A stretch of DNA of 64,000 nucleotides from assembly GCA_910585645.1 (NCBI GenBank), contig CAJUFP010000004.1:1-64000 (forward strand), in the 5' to 3' direction. Both the position numbers and the translations under genes were made by a program. Shown here in pieces: positions 1-8,113 of the stretch; within the stretch, counting starts at the first letter, position 1; every line of letters starts with the position of its first letter. The notes beneath the pieces were generated by a model. It saw only the letters and a list, made by a program, of their open reading frames with translations. It did not search any database and was not told the DNA's origin. The stretch is from an uncultured Hungatella sp. Lineage in GTDB: Bacteria; Bacillota; Clostridia; Lachnospirales; Lachnospiraceae.

Positions 1-51
1 TCTCTGTCTGGCCTCACGACACCCCCGCCCCATTGCTCACTCAACAATATA

Positions 52-528
52 TCAATTAATAACTCCCATATGCCTGCTTACACGAAGCGCCCTAAAAAAA
101 CTTTTTAACAGCCCCGAACACTCTTCCCCTAAAAGCCCGGTCTCCGTTTCTACCTGATGGTTGAATCCCGGCTGATGGAGTATATCCAGCACCGAACCCG
201 CGCACCCGGCTTTTGGGTTCATGCAGCCCATGACCACTTTAGGAATGCGGGCCTGGACGATGGCTCCGGCACACATGGGGCATGGTTCCAGGGTTACATA
301 CATGGTACAGCCCTCCAGCCGCCAGTCCCCGATCTTTTTACAGGCTTTGCGGATAGCCGAAATCTCCGCGTGGGCCAGTACATTTTTATCGACGATCCTC
401 CGGTTATACCCCCTTGCGATGATCTTCCCCTCATAGACGATGACGCATCCAATGGGGACCTCATTGATAGCGGCAGCCTTCTTTGCCTGCCGGATGGCTT
501 CTCTCATATACTTTTCTTCTGTTGTCAT
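52..528 (-). CDS. tadA: tRNA-specific adenosine-34 deaminase TadA
   Basis: This 158-residue protein should deaminate the wobble adenosine of tRNA-Arg(ACG) to inosine in the cytoplasm. The cytidine-deaminase zinc motifs are complete: HAEISAIRKA supplies the zinc histidine and catalytic glutamate, and TLEPCPMCAGA supplies the two zinc cysteines. The length matches bacterial TadA (about 150-165). An AGAGGA ribosome site lies upstream of the ATG. It points the same way as the DUF6128 gene, about 95 bases downstream of it. The identification is firm; a generic cytosine/guanine deaminase is the only alternative, and the EPCPMC signature argues against it. Confidence 0.95.
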   Translation of the reverse strand: MTTEEKYMREAIRQAKKAAAINEVPIGCVIVYEGKIIARGYNRRIVDKNVLAHAEISAIRKACKKIGDWRLEGCTMYVTLEPCPMCAGAIVQARIPKVVMGCMNPKAGCAGSVLDILHQPGFNHQVETETGLLGEECSGLLKSFFRALRVSRHMGVIN

Positions 529-623
529 GCTGGATTCCTCTTTTTGTGATGTTTATATTCTCTGTATAGTATAACCGAAAATCCGAGAAATGAAAATGGC
601 GATCACAAAGATATCTGTCACGA

Positions 624-2591
624 TTACGAGCCAAGCCGGATATCTGTATACCAGTACCCAAACCGGTCGTCCCCTGCAGGCTGCGCCTTGGACAGCACAA
701 AGTTAGGGAACCCGAACATTGCCGCCATATATTTTTCGTTGCTGAAATAATGCCCTGGAACGCCCAGCAGATATCTTGGCCGCCCTTTCGGATTATTCAG
801 TCTGGCAAATATCAGGTATCTGTGGTTGTAATATCCATGCAGAAGAAAGCTGTTGTTCCCATACCCCCATGTTTCCCTTGGGAGAAGGCCGATATCCTGA
901 GGCTTTATGGTAAGTATCTCGCATCCCCCATTGTAGTCAAAGGCCTGTATTTTGGGATAGGTTTTGTAAAACCTCTGCCAAACATTGTCGATCTTAGGCT
1001 CATCTTCGGACATGTGAGCCTCCGGCCCAACGGTATTTGCCGGACGGCTTTGTTCCACTGCCGCAGAATTGGACTGGACTGGCCGCTCATTCTGCGTGGG
1101 CGACTGAGGCTGGGACTGGGCTGGCGGCTGAACCTGGCCGGACAACTGGGGCTGACCGGACGGTCGGGTCTGGGATTGACTGAGCGGCTGGGCCTGACCA
1201 AAACCCTGGGACTGGCTCTGACTAACCGGTTCCGACTGGGCCTGACCAAAACTTTGAGGCTCACTCTGGACCACCGATTCCGGCAGGGCTTCACCGAACC
1301 CCTGCTGCTGGTTCTGAACATCTGGACCGGTCTGCGACGGCTGGCTGATGATTAACGACTGCGTCTCCCCCGGGGATGACGTCCCCACAGGCCGCAGCAC
1401 TTCCTCCTGCCGAAAAAGCCCCGGCTCTGACACCGGCATCTGCCGAGTACCCATCCCGCTGCCCGGATGCGTCTGACGCCCGGCCGGAGACGGAACCGGA
1501 CGGCTCGGTCTGTTAGGCCGCGCAAACCAGTTAGGAGGAAACAATATCCCTGTCTGCCCCCACTGATTTGTCCTGACCGGCTGCTGCTGACTGTTATTAG
1601 GCACTCCCTGCTGAGACATTGACTGCATCCGCAGCTGCCGGTTTTGTTCCGGCCCGTCAGGATCATTATGGTTCTCCTCTTTCCAGGAACCGGTATCCGA
1701 ACTTTGATCCCTTCCCTGTGGTACTGCTGGCTCTTCTCCCTCTGCAAGGTTATGGTCTTTTCTGTCCTGACCGGCCTGTATGGAGTCCGGTTCCGACCCC
1801 ATATCCTCGAAATCTCCCTCTGTCTGCTCTATTCTCTCTGTTGCGGACTGCTCCAAAGACTCCGTACCAGCGCCGCCCTTGTGGTCCCCCGCTGCGGGAT
1901 CTTCCCTTCTCTCCTCTGCAATATCCGATTTGCCCTGGCTGTCATCCCTGCTTAGATCTGCCGACTTCAACTCTTTTCCTATTGGCAGCACTTCCATAGG
2001 CCGTATTTCCATAACTTCCATGTCCCCAGGGCGCAGGATCTCCTCCCCCGCCTGTTCCACAGCCGGTATGACAGAAGAAGGCGAAGGAAGCTCCTCCTGA
2101 ACTTTAGCCTCCTTGGCCTTCCGGCTTTGGGCCTCGATTTCTTCCTCCACGGCCTTCGCCACACCGCCCTGCACCGGTTCCTCCCTTTTCACCCGCTCTG
2201 AGGTAGCTCCCTCAAGAACCACCTCGGCGGCGTGGGCCACAGCGTCCTCCCAGATCGTGGTGTAACACTGCCAGGAATCCGACAGGTTATGGACCGTCAA
2301 CCCATAGCACTGGTCAATACTATGTCCCGATCCGGCCACATTGCTCACGCTCACCACAGCCCTGAACTCCCCTGCCCCGTTTCTGATAAAGATCCTTCCA
2401 ACCAGTATCTCCTCGGACCCGGACAGGAGATAAACGCCTGTATCCTGGTTCCCGATGTATACGTTCCTTACGTTGACCTGGATCTTGCACTGCCCATTTC
2501 TCACTTCCAATTTGGCAAAACCCACATTTTTCCCTTTTATTCCGCCCTCGTAAGCATATATGTACGAAATCAATCTGCGATAATTAGACAT
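624..2591 (-). CDS. DUF6128-type protein with long Q/S/P/E-rich linker
   Basis: A 655-residue protein of unknown function. Residues 1 to about 130 form a folded domain (YIYAYEGGIKGKNVGFAKLE...). Residues about 130-530 are low complexity: first acidic and charged, then Q/S/P-rich with degenerate SQSQ/FGQAQ repeats. The last 120 residues form a second conserved domain (NVWQRFYKTYPKIQAF... ending YWYTDIRLGS), which I recognise as the DUF6128 type found in Lachnospiraceae. No signal peptide or membrane segment is visible. The ribosome site AGGGGTGAT precedes the ATG. Two small globular ends joined by a disordered linker suggest a tethering or scaffold protein, but that is only inference. The linker DNA is repetitive and probably varies in length between strains. 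Confidence 0.75.
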   Translation of the reverse strand: MSNYRRLISYIYAYEGGIKGKNVGFAKLEVRNGQCKIQVNVRNVYIGNQDTGVYLLSGSEEILVGRIFIRNGAGEFRAVVSVSNVAGSGHSIDQCYGLTVHNLSDSWQCYTTIWEDAVAHAAEVVLEGATSERVKREEPVQGGVAKAVEEEIEAQSRKAKEAKVQEELPSPSSVIPAVEQAGEEILRPGDMEVMEIRPMEVLPIGKELKSADLSRDDSQGKSDIAEERREDPAAGDHKGGAGTESLEQSATERIEQTEGDFEDMGSEPDSIQAGQDRKDHNLAEGEEPAVPQGRDQSSDTGSWKEENHNDPDGPEQNRQLRMQSMSQQGVPNNSQQQPVRTNQWGQTGILFPPNWFARPNRPSRPVPSPAGRQTHPGSGMGTRQMPVSEPGLFRQEEVLRPVGTSSPGETQSLIISQPSQTGPDVQNQQQGFGEALPESVVQSEPQSFGQAQSEPVSQSQSQGFGQAQPLSQSQTRPSGQPQLSGQVQPPAQSQPQSPTQNERPVQSNSAAVEQSRPANTVGPEAHMSEDEPKIDNVWQRFYKTYPKIQAFDYNGGCEILTIKPQDIGLLPRETWGYGNNSFLLHGYYNHRYLIFARLNNPKGRPRYLLGVPGHYFSNEKYMAAMFGFPNFVLSKAQPAGDDRFGYWYTDIRLGS

Positions 2592-2630
2592 ATCATCACC
2601 CCTTTAGTTTATATTCTATGTAAATACCCA

Positions 2631-2659
2631 TTGAAAGTATGACATAAAAATGTTATCCT
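2631..2659 (+). promoter_or_regulatory. Sigma-A promoter for nagB
   Basis: A -35 TTGAAA (2631-2636) and a -10 TATCCT (2654-2659) are separated by 17 bases. They lie about 45 bases ahead of the nagB start, in the intergenic region shared with the divergent DUF6128 gene. Confidence 0.5.
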
Positions 2660-2702
2660 ATATTGTGAAGGCATAAAAAAATTTTTTGTGGAGGTAATTA
2701 TT

Positions 2703-3434
2703 ATGAGGGTGTACCAGGTAAAAGACTATGATGCCATGAGCAGAAAGGCAGCTAATGTTATTTCCGCGCAGGTGATCATGAAACCCAACTGTGTGCTGGG
2801 ACTGGCAACCGGTTCCTCTCCCATCGGAACCTACAAGCAGCTGATCCAGTGGTACAGCCAGGGCGACCTGGATTTCTCCGAAGTGAAATCCGTGAACCTG
2901 GACGAGTACAAGGGGCTTCCCAGGGATAACGACCAGAGCTACTACTACTTTATGTACAACAATCTGTTCAAACACATCAATATTAACCTTGACAACACCA
3001 ATGTTCCAAACGGCATGGAGCCGGACTCTGAAAAAGAGTGCCTGCGGTATGAGAACGTTATCGCCGGTCTGGGAGGCGTTGACTTACAGCTTCTGGGCCT
3101 TGGCCGCAACGGCCATATCGGCTTTAACGAGCCGGATGATACCTTTGGAACCATCACCCACTGCGTAAACCTGACCGAGAGCACCATTGACGCCAACAAG
3201 AGATTCTTCGCCAGCGCCGACGATGTTCCGAAGCAGGCTTACACCATGGGAATCGGGACCATCATGAAGGCGAAGAAAATCCTCCTCATCGTCAGCGGAG
3301 AGGACAAGGCCGACGCGCTGGCTAAGGCTGTACATGGTCCTGTGACGCCCAGCCTTCCGGCTTCTATCCTTCAGCTCCACAGTGATGTGGTAGTAGTTGC
3401 CGACGAGGCCGCCTGCTCCAAGATGCCAAAATAA
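2703..3434 (+). CDS. nagB: Glucosamine-6-phosphate deaminase
   Basis: NagB converts glucosamine-6-phosphate to fructose-6-phosphate and ammonia, feeding amino-sugar carbon into glycolysis. The protein shows the family hallmarks: GLATGSSPIGTYKQL near the N terminus, NLDEYKGL, LGLGRNGHIGFNEP with the catalytic histidine region, and a C-terminal LPASILQLH. I choose the ATG at 2703, eight bases after GGAGG, over an in-frame GTG at 2688 that would overlap that ribosome site. This gives 243 residues, the usual size. No nagA is adjacent, so it is probably a single-gene transcript ended by the hairpin just downstream. Confidence 0.95.
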   Translation: MRVYQVKDYDAMSRKAANVISAQVIMKPNCVLGLATGSSPIGTYKQLIQWYSQGDLDFSEVKSVNLDEYKGLPRDNDQSYYYFMYNNLFKHININLDNTNVPNGMEPDSEKECLRYENVIAGLGGVDLQLLGLGRNGHIGFNEPDDTFGTITHCVNLTESTIDANKRFFASADDVPKQAYTMGIGTIMKAKKILLIVSGEDKADALAKAVHGPVTPSLPASILQLHSDVVVVADEAACSKMPK

Positions 3435-3446
3435 ATATCCGGCAGC

Positions 3447-3500
3447 AAAAAACGCGTATCCCTCCGGGTTTCAGATCCCGGGGATACGCGTTTTGTTTTT
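3447..3500. terminator. Bidirectional terminator between nagB and rsmA
   Basis: AACGCGTATCCC and GGGATACGCGTT form a long stem flanked by A-rich sequence on one side and TTTTGTTTTT on the other. It can serve both nagB on the plus strand and the convergent rsmA operon on the minus strand. Confidence 0.85.
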
Positions 3501-3505
3501 ATGTT

Positions 3506-4396
3506 CTAACATATGTTATCAAAGGCAGCGAACCAGTCCGCCAGCCGGGCAAACTGCTCCAGAGTCAGAGTCTCCCCCCTGACCGAGGGCGGCAGTCCCA
3601 GGCTGTCTATGGCCTCTGCAATAGCCTCCTTTGGGTAATCCAGTTCCGCGGAATTATTCAGACCGTTCTGCAAAGTCTTACGCCTCTGATTAAAAGACGC
3701 CCGAATAAGCCGGAACATCAGCCCCGGATCCGCAGTCCTCACCGGAGGTTCCTGATGCCTGGTAAGGCGGATCACCGCGGATCCTACATTTGGCCGGGGG
3801 ATAAAACAGTTGGGAGGCACATTGGCCACAAGATAGGGTTTCGCATAATACTGAACGGCAAGAGACAGGGCCCCATAGTCCTTGCTGCCCGGCCCTACCT
3901 GCATCCTCTGGGCCACCTCCTTCTGCACCATCACCGTAAGATTGTCAATAGGAACCTGACTCTCAAACAGCCCCATAATAATAGGCGTGGTGATGTAGTA
4001 AGGCAGATTAGCCACCACCTTCACCGGTTTCCTGTCGTTATACTCTTTTACCAGCTCCGAGATATCCATCTTCAAAATATCCTGGTTGATGACCGTGATA
4101 TTGTCATAATCCCTCAAAGTCTCGTCCAAAATAGGGATCAGATTCTTGTCAATCTCCACTGCCACCACATGGCGGGCAGCTTCCGCCAGACGCTGAGTCA
4201 TAGTCCCGATCCCGGGACCGATCTCCAGAACGCAGTCCCGGTCCGTGATCTCGGCCGCCTGGATGATCTTGTCCAGTACATGGGTATCAATGAGAAAATT
4301 CTGCCCGAACTTCTTCTGAAACGCGAACTGATGCTTTTTTATGATATCAATGGTGTTCTGGGGGTTCCCCAAAGATCCCTTTCTTGTCTCTTCCAT
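3506..4396 (-). CDS. rsmA: 16S rRNA dimethyladenosine transferase (RsmA/KsgA)
   Basis: This 296-residue SAM-dependent enzyme dimethylates two adjacent adenosines in the 3' hairpin of 16S rRNA during 30S maturation. Seen in the sequence: KKFGQNFLID, the SAM-binding VLEIGPGIGTMTQRL, NQDILKMD, and the catalytic VANLPYYITTPI (NLPY motif). The C terminus holds the usual FNQRRKTLQNGL. It lies three bases after the tatD stop, so the two are translated together. In Bacillus the rnmV gene sits between tatD and ksgA; it is missing here. Mutants of this family are known for kasugamycin resistance. Confidence 0.95.
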   Translation of the reverse strand: MEETRKGSLGNPQNTIDIIKKHQFAFQKKFGQNFLIDTHVLDKIIQAAEITDRDCVLEIGPGIGTMTQRLAEAARHVVAVEIDKNLIPILDETLRDYDNITVINQDILKMDISELVKEYNDRKPVKVVANLPYYITTPIIMGLFESQVPIDNLTVMVQKEVAQRMQVGPGSKDYGALSLAVQYYAKPYLVANVPPNCFIPRPNVGSAVIRLTRHQEPPVRTADPGLMFRLIRASFNQRRKTLQNGLNNSAELDYPKEAIAEAIDSLGLPPSVRGETLTLEQFARLADWFAAFDNIC

Positions 4397-4399
4397 AAA

Positions 4400-5185
4400 C
4401 TACAGAGTCCTTTCCTGATCATAAATGCGGTACATCTTTTTTGCATTGTCACAGGTTATTGCCATGACCTCTTCCTGGGAAATGCCCTTGATCTCGCTGA
4501 CCGCTTTTACTACATAGGGCAGATACAGGGAGGAGTTCCGTTTTCCCCGGAAAGGCTCCGGAGCCAGGTAAGGGCAGTCCGTTTCCAGCACCATGCGCTC
4601 CATAGGCATATACTCCACCACCTCTTTCAGCTTTTTGGCATTTTTAAAGGTGACGACTCCGCCGATCCCCAGATAAAACCCCATGTTCAGGTACTCCCTG
4701 GCAAGCTCCACCCCGTAGGAAAAACAGTGGATAACGCCTCCCATGTCCCCGGCTTTCTGTCCCTTCATAATATCCAATGTGTCCTTTGCCGCGTCCCGGC
4801 TGTGAATCACTACAGGAAGCCCCGCTTCCCTGGCAAGGTCCAGCTGCCGGACAAACCAGTGTTTTTGGATGTCCCGCCCCGGCTCATCCCAGTAATAATC
4901 CAGGCCGATCTCACCGACAGCCACCACCTTTGGCTGCCTGGCCGCCTCCCCAAGCCAGTCCATAAGCGGCTCTGTCAGCTCCCCTGTCTCGCTGGGGTGT
5001 ACGCCTACGGCCCCATAGACAAAAGAATACTGTTTCATCAGTTCCAGGGTGTTTTTGGTAGTCTGAATGCTGGCGCCTATGTTGACCACCAGCCCGATCC
5101 CGCCAGAAGGCAGCTGTGACAAAAGCGCGTCCCTGTCTTCACCAAAAGCTTCATCATCATAATGAGCGTGGGTATCTATGATCAT
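4400..5185 (-). CDS. tatD: TatD-family metal-dependent DNase/hydrolase
   Basis: A 261-residue amidohydrolase-fold nuclease of the TatD family, associated with 3'-5' exonuclease activity on DNA and with DNA repair. Metal-binding motifs are present: DTHAHYD at the N terminus, GEIGLDYYW, VIHSRDAAKDT, IHCFSYG and ETDCPYLAPEPFRGKRN. The open frame reaches 5323, but I choose the ATG at 5185. It is preceded by an AGGAAAGGAG ribosome site and gives the family length; the upstream extension is cysteine-rich and not family-like. It belongs to the conserved metG-tatD-rsmA neighbourhood. Confidence 0.93.
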   Translation of the reverse strand: MIIDTHAHYDDEAFGEDRDALLSQLPSGGIGLVVNIGASIQTTKNTLELMKQYSFVYGAVGVHPSETGELTEPLMDWLGEAARQPKVVAVGEIGLDYYWDEPGRDIQKHWFVRQLDLAREAGLPVVIHSRDAAKDTLDIMKGQKAGDMGGVIHCFSYGVELAREYLNMGFYLGIGGVVTFKNAKKLKEVVEYMPMERMVLETDCPYLAPEPFRGKRNSSLYLPYVVKAVSEIKGISQEEVMAITCDNAKKMYRIYDQERTL

Positions 5186-5225
5186 GGATCTTGTCCTCTT
5201 CTCCTTTCCTGCCATCTGGGCAGAT

Positions 5226-5960
5226 CTATGGCAGAACCGCCCCCACCCCTGCCAACAGCAGCAGATGGGCCGGATAAAACACATAGAAAAACCATTGCCA
5301 CCGCTTATTCCCTCTCTGGCCATTGTACATCCTAATCGGGATAAACGCCAGGGGAGCAGTGATTTCCCAGGCCATGGCCATGCAGCCTAAAGCTGTCTGC
5401 ATCCCTGGGCGATGGCGGCAGTAATACAGCAAAACTATAAAAAATACGCCGAAAGCCCCGTAATCAGCCTTTAAAAACTGGGCCAGACCGCAGCACAGCC
5501 CAAAGGCCAGAGCCTGCTTCCAGAGACTCCCCTCCTGCTCATATCGGCGAACGGCCCCTATGGCGGCAAGTCCCAGAAACAGGGTGATATATACATTTTG
5601 ATACTGGGGATAAAACCAGGTATTAAATACAGCCAGATCAAACGGTATCTCCGAAATAAAGGCAAACACTAAAAGCCTTTTGCCGTATCTCTTTACATCC
5701 CCTGTGTGGAGAAAGCCCTCCACGATCTGATAACAGAAAATAGGAAAGGCCAGCCTGCCTATAAACCGCAGCGCCATATTCACTTTCCACCACATGGCAA
5801 TATCCGGGGACGTCCCGGGGGCCATGAGATGAAAGGGGCCGCCAAGGATCCGGTTCTCGATCAGGACCACCGCCCCATGGTCAATAAGCATGGTGATGAT
5901 GGCGACCCATTTCAACCCGTTGCTGTTTAAGCACTTGGGCATAAAACCTTTGGTCAGCAA
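5226..5960 (-). CDS. TraX-family membrane protein
   Basis: A protein of up to 244 residues with about seven hydrophobic segments. It resembles TraX (PF05857), a family named for the F-plasmid pilin acetylase but common on Firmicute chromosomes, where its substrate is unknown. Family-like features are NSNGLKWVAIITMLIDHG at the N terminus and ALRFIGRLAFPIFCYQIVEG. The frame opens with a TTG at 5960 overlapping the metG stop; an ATG at 5942 is also possible and neither ribosome site is convincing. Its place between metG and tatD suggests co-transcription. The acetyltransferase role is inferred from family only. Confidence 0.8.
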   Translation of the reverse strand: MLTKGFMPKCLNSNGLKWVAIITMLIDHGAVVLIENRILGGPFHLMAPGTSPDIAMWWKVNMALRFIGRLAFPIFCYQIVEGFLHTGDVKRYGKRLLVFAFISEIPFDLAVFNTWFYPQYQNVYITLFLGLAAIGAVRRYEQEGSLWKQALAFGLCCGLAQFLKADYGAFGVFFIVLLYYCRHRPGMQTALGCMAMAWEITAPLAFIPIRMYNGQRGNKRWQWFFYVFYPAHLLLLAGVGAVLP

Positions 5961-7942
5961 ATCTCAGCCCCCGACGGCATAGGTTTCTCCGGAGTCATAA
6001 GCGCCAGATTGCCCTGAGCATCCTCCGCGCACAAAAGCATACCCTCAGACATTACGCCCGCCATCTTTCGGGGAGCCAGGTTCACTAAGACCATGACTTT
6101 CTTGCCCACCATCTCCTCCGGTTTGTAGTAAGCCTTAATCCCGCTGACGATCTGCCTCACATGGCTGCCGATCTTCACCTGGCTGCACAGAAGCTTTTTC
6201 GACTTTTTCACTTCCTCGCACGCAATGATCTCTCCTACCTGGAACTGCATTTTGGCAAAATCATCATAGGTAATCTCCTCTTTTGCTTCGATATCAACTC
6301 CCTCTTCTTCCTGGCCGCTTTCCGCTTTATCTTCGGAAGGTTTTCCTTCTGTGTCCTCTGCCTCCAGCATGGCCTCCACCTTGTCCAAAACTTCCTTCAT
6401 GTCCATTCTGGCAAACAGGATCTCCGGCTTTTCCACAACCTTTCCGTTGTCAGGATACAGGCCGAAAGCGTCCATCTGGTCAAGAGGTCTTCTGTCTGTG
6501 TTCAGCTGGCTTAAGATCTTTGCGGATGTCTCCGGCATAAAGGGTTCCAAAAGGGACGCCCCTATGGTAATGGCCTCCGCAAGGTTGTACAGAACCGTGG
6601 CCAGACGCCCGTGCTGGGCTTCGTCCTTGGCCAGAGCCCAGGGCATGGTCTCATCAATATATTTATTGCTCCTGCGGAAGATATTAAAGATCTCGCTGAT
6701 GGCGTCAGCCACCCGAAGCTGCTCCATCTTCTCATCCGTCTTTTTCACCGCCGTCAGAACCGTATCCTTTAGATCCTGGTCCACATCCGCCGTCACGCCG
6801 GTATTTTTCACCACCCCGCCAAAATATTTATTGGACATGGATATGGTGCGGTTTACCAGATTGCCCAGCACATTGGCCAGGTCGGAGTTAAGCCGCTCCA
6901 CCATCAGCTCCCAGGAGATCACCCCGTCATTGTCAAAAGGCATCTCATGGAGCACAAAATATCTCACGGCGTCTACGCCGAAAAAGTCCACCAGAGTATC
7001 GGCATACAGCACATTGCCCTTTGACTTGCTCATCTTTCCCTCGCCCCGCAGAAGCCATGGATGGCCGAACACCTGCTTTGGCAGGGGAAGGTCCAGAGCC
7101 ATAAGGAAGATGGGCCAGTAAATGGTGTGGAACCGGATAATATCTTTTCCGATCAGGTGCAGATCGGCAGGCCACAGCTTGTTAAACTGCTCTCTGCTTT
7201 CTCCCCCGCAGTCATAGCCAATGCCGGTGATATAGTTGGTCAGAGCGTCCAGCCACACATAGGTCACGTGCTTTGGGTCAAAACTTACCGGAATCCCCCA
7301 GGTAAAGGAAGTCCTGGACACGCACAGGTCCTGAAGCCCGGGAAGCAGAAAATTATTCATCATCTCATTCTTCCGGGAAACCGGCTGGATGAACTCCGGG
7401 TGCTCGTTAATGTAGCTGATCAGGCGGTCCGCGTATTTGCTCATCTTAAAGAAATACGCTTCCTCCCTGGCAGGCTGTACCGGCCCGCCGCAGTCCGGAC
7501 ACTTTCCGTCCACAAGCTGGGACTCCGTAAAAAAGGACTCGCAGGGCGTGCAGTACAATCCCTCGTAATATCCTTTATAAATATCCCCCTGGTCATACAG
7601 CTTCTTAAAAATCTTCTGCACCTGCGCCTCATGATCCTCATCCGTTGTGCGGATAAATTTGTCGTAGGAAGTATTCATCAAATCCCACACATCTTTTACC
7701 TGGCCTGCCACCTTATCCACATACGCTTTCGGGGAAACGCCCTCGGCCTGAGCTTTCAGCTCGATCTTCTGGCCGTGCTCGTCGGTTCCTGTCTGGAAAA
7801 ACACGTCGTAGCCCTGGGCCCGTTTGTACCTGGCAATGCTGTCAGCCAGCACGATCTCATAGGTGTTTCCAATGTGCGGCTTTCCGGACGTATAGGCAAT
7901 GGCCGTAGTAATATAGTAAGGTCTTTTACACTCTCTGCACAT
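5954..7942 (-). CDS. metG: Methionyl-tRNA synthetase
   Basis: A 662-residue class I aminoacyl-tRNA synthetase. The signature HIGH appears as HIGN in TSGKPHIGNTYE, and KMSKS as GKMSKSKGN. A zinc-knuckle region (CTPCESFF...CPDCGG) lies near residues 130-150. An acidic linker joins a C-terminal EMAP/Trbp111-type tRNA-binding domain (FAKMQFQVGEIIACEEV...), which mediates dimerisation. The frame extends 25 codons upstream to 8017, but the ATG at 7942 follows AAGGAAGGAG at good spacing and starts the protein just before the conserved YYITTAIAYTSG. First gene of the metG-traX-tatD-rsmA block. Confidence 0.96.
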   Translation of the reverse strand: MCRECKRPYYITTAIAYTSGKPHIGNTYEIVLADSIARYKRAQGYDVFFQTGTDEHGQKIELKAQAEGVSPKAYVDKVAGQVKDVWDLMNTSYDKFIRTTDEDHEAQVQKIFKKLYDQGDIYKGYYEGLYCTPCESFFTESQLVDGKCPDCGGPVQPAREEAYFFKMSKYADRLISYINEHPEFIQPVSRKNEMMNNFLLPGLQDLCVSRTSFTWGIPVSFDPKHVTYVWLDALTNYITGIGYDCGGESREQFNKLWPADLHLIGKDIIRFHTIYWPIFLMALDLPLPKQVFGHPWLLRGEGKMSKSKGNVLYADTLVDFFGVDAVRYFVLHEMPFDNDGVISWELMVERLNSDLANVLGNLVNRTISMSNKYFGGVVKNTGVTADVDQDLKDTVLTAVKKTDEKMEQLRVADAISEIFNIFRRSNKYIDETMPWALAKDEAQHGRLATVLYNLAEAITIGASLLEPFMPETSAKILSQLNTDRRPLDQMDAFGLYPDNGKVVEKPEILFARMDMKEVLDKVEAMLEAEDTEGKPSEDKAESGQEEEGVDIEAKEEITYDDFAKMQFQVGEIIACEEVKKSKKLLCSQVKIGSHVRQIVSGIKAYYKPEEMVGKKVMVLVNLAPRKMAGVMSEGMLLCAEDAQGNLALMTPEKPMPSGAEIC

Positions 7943-8113
7943 CACTGATTCTCCTTCCTTCAAAAACAGATTATACATGGTTCCTAGTGTACCTTTTAAA
8001 ATACTTTTCGTCAACATATTTTCATTTTGTTGTATTATTGAGAAATATAAATTATACTATGAACATAAGTAATTAACAATATCCAACTTGGAAAATAAAA
8101 TGGAGAACCTGTT

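Noticed and set aside
905..2164. Long plus- and minus-strand frames across the DUF6128 linker
   Set aside because: They arise from low-complexity, GC-rich repeats and encode arginine- or leucine-rich sequence without domains.
2688..2702. GTG start for nagB giving five extra residues
   Set aside because: This start would overlap the GGAGG ribosome site, and the ATG at 2703 gives the normal protein length.
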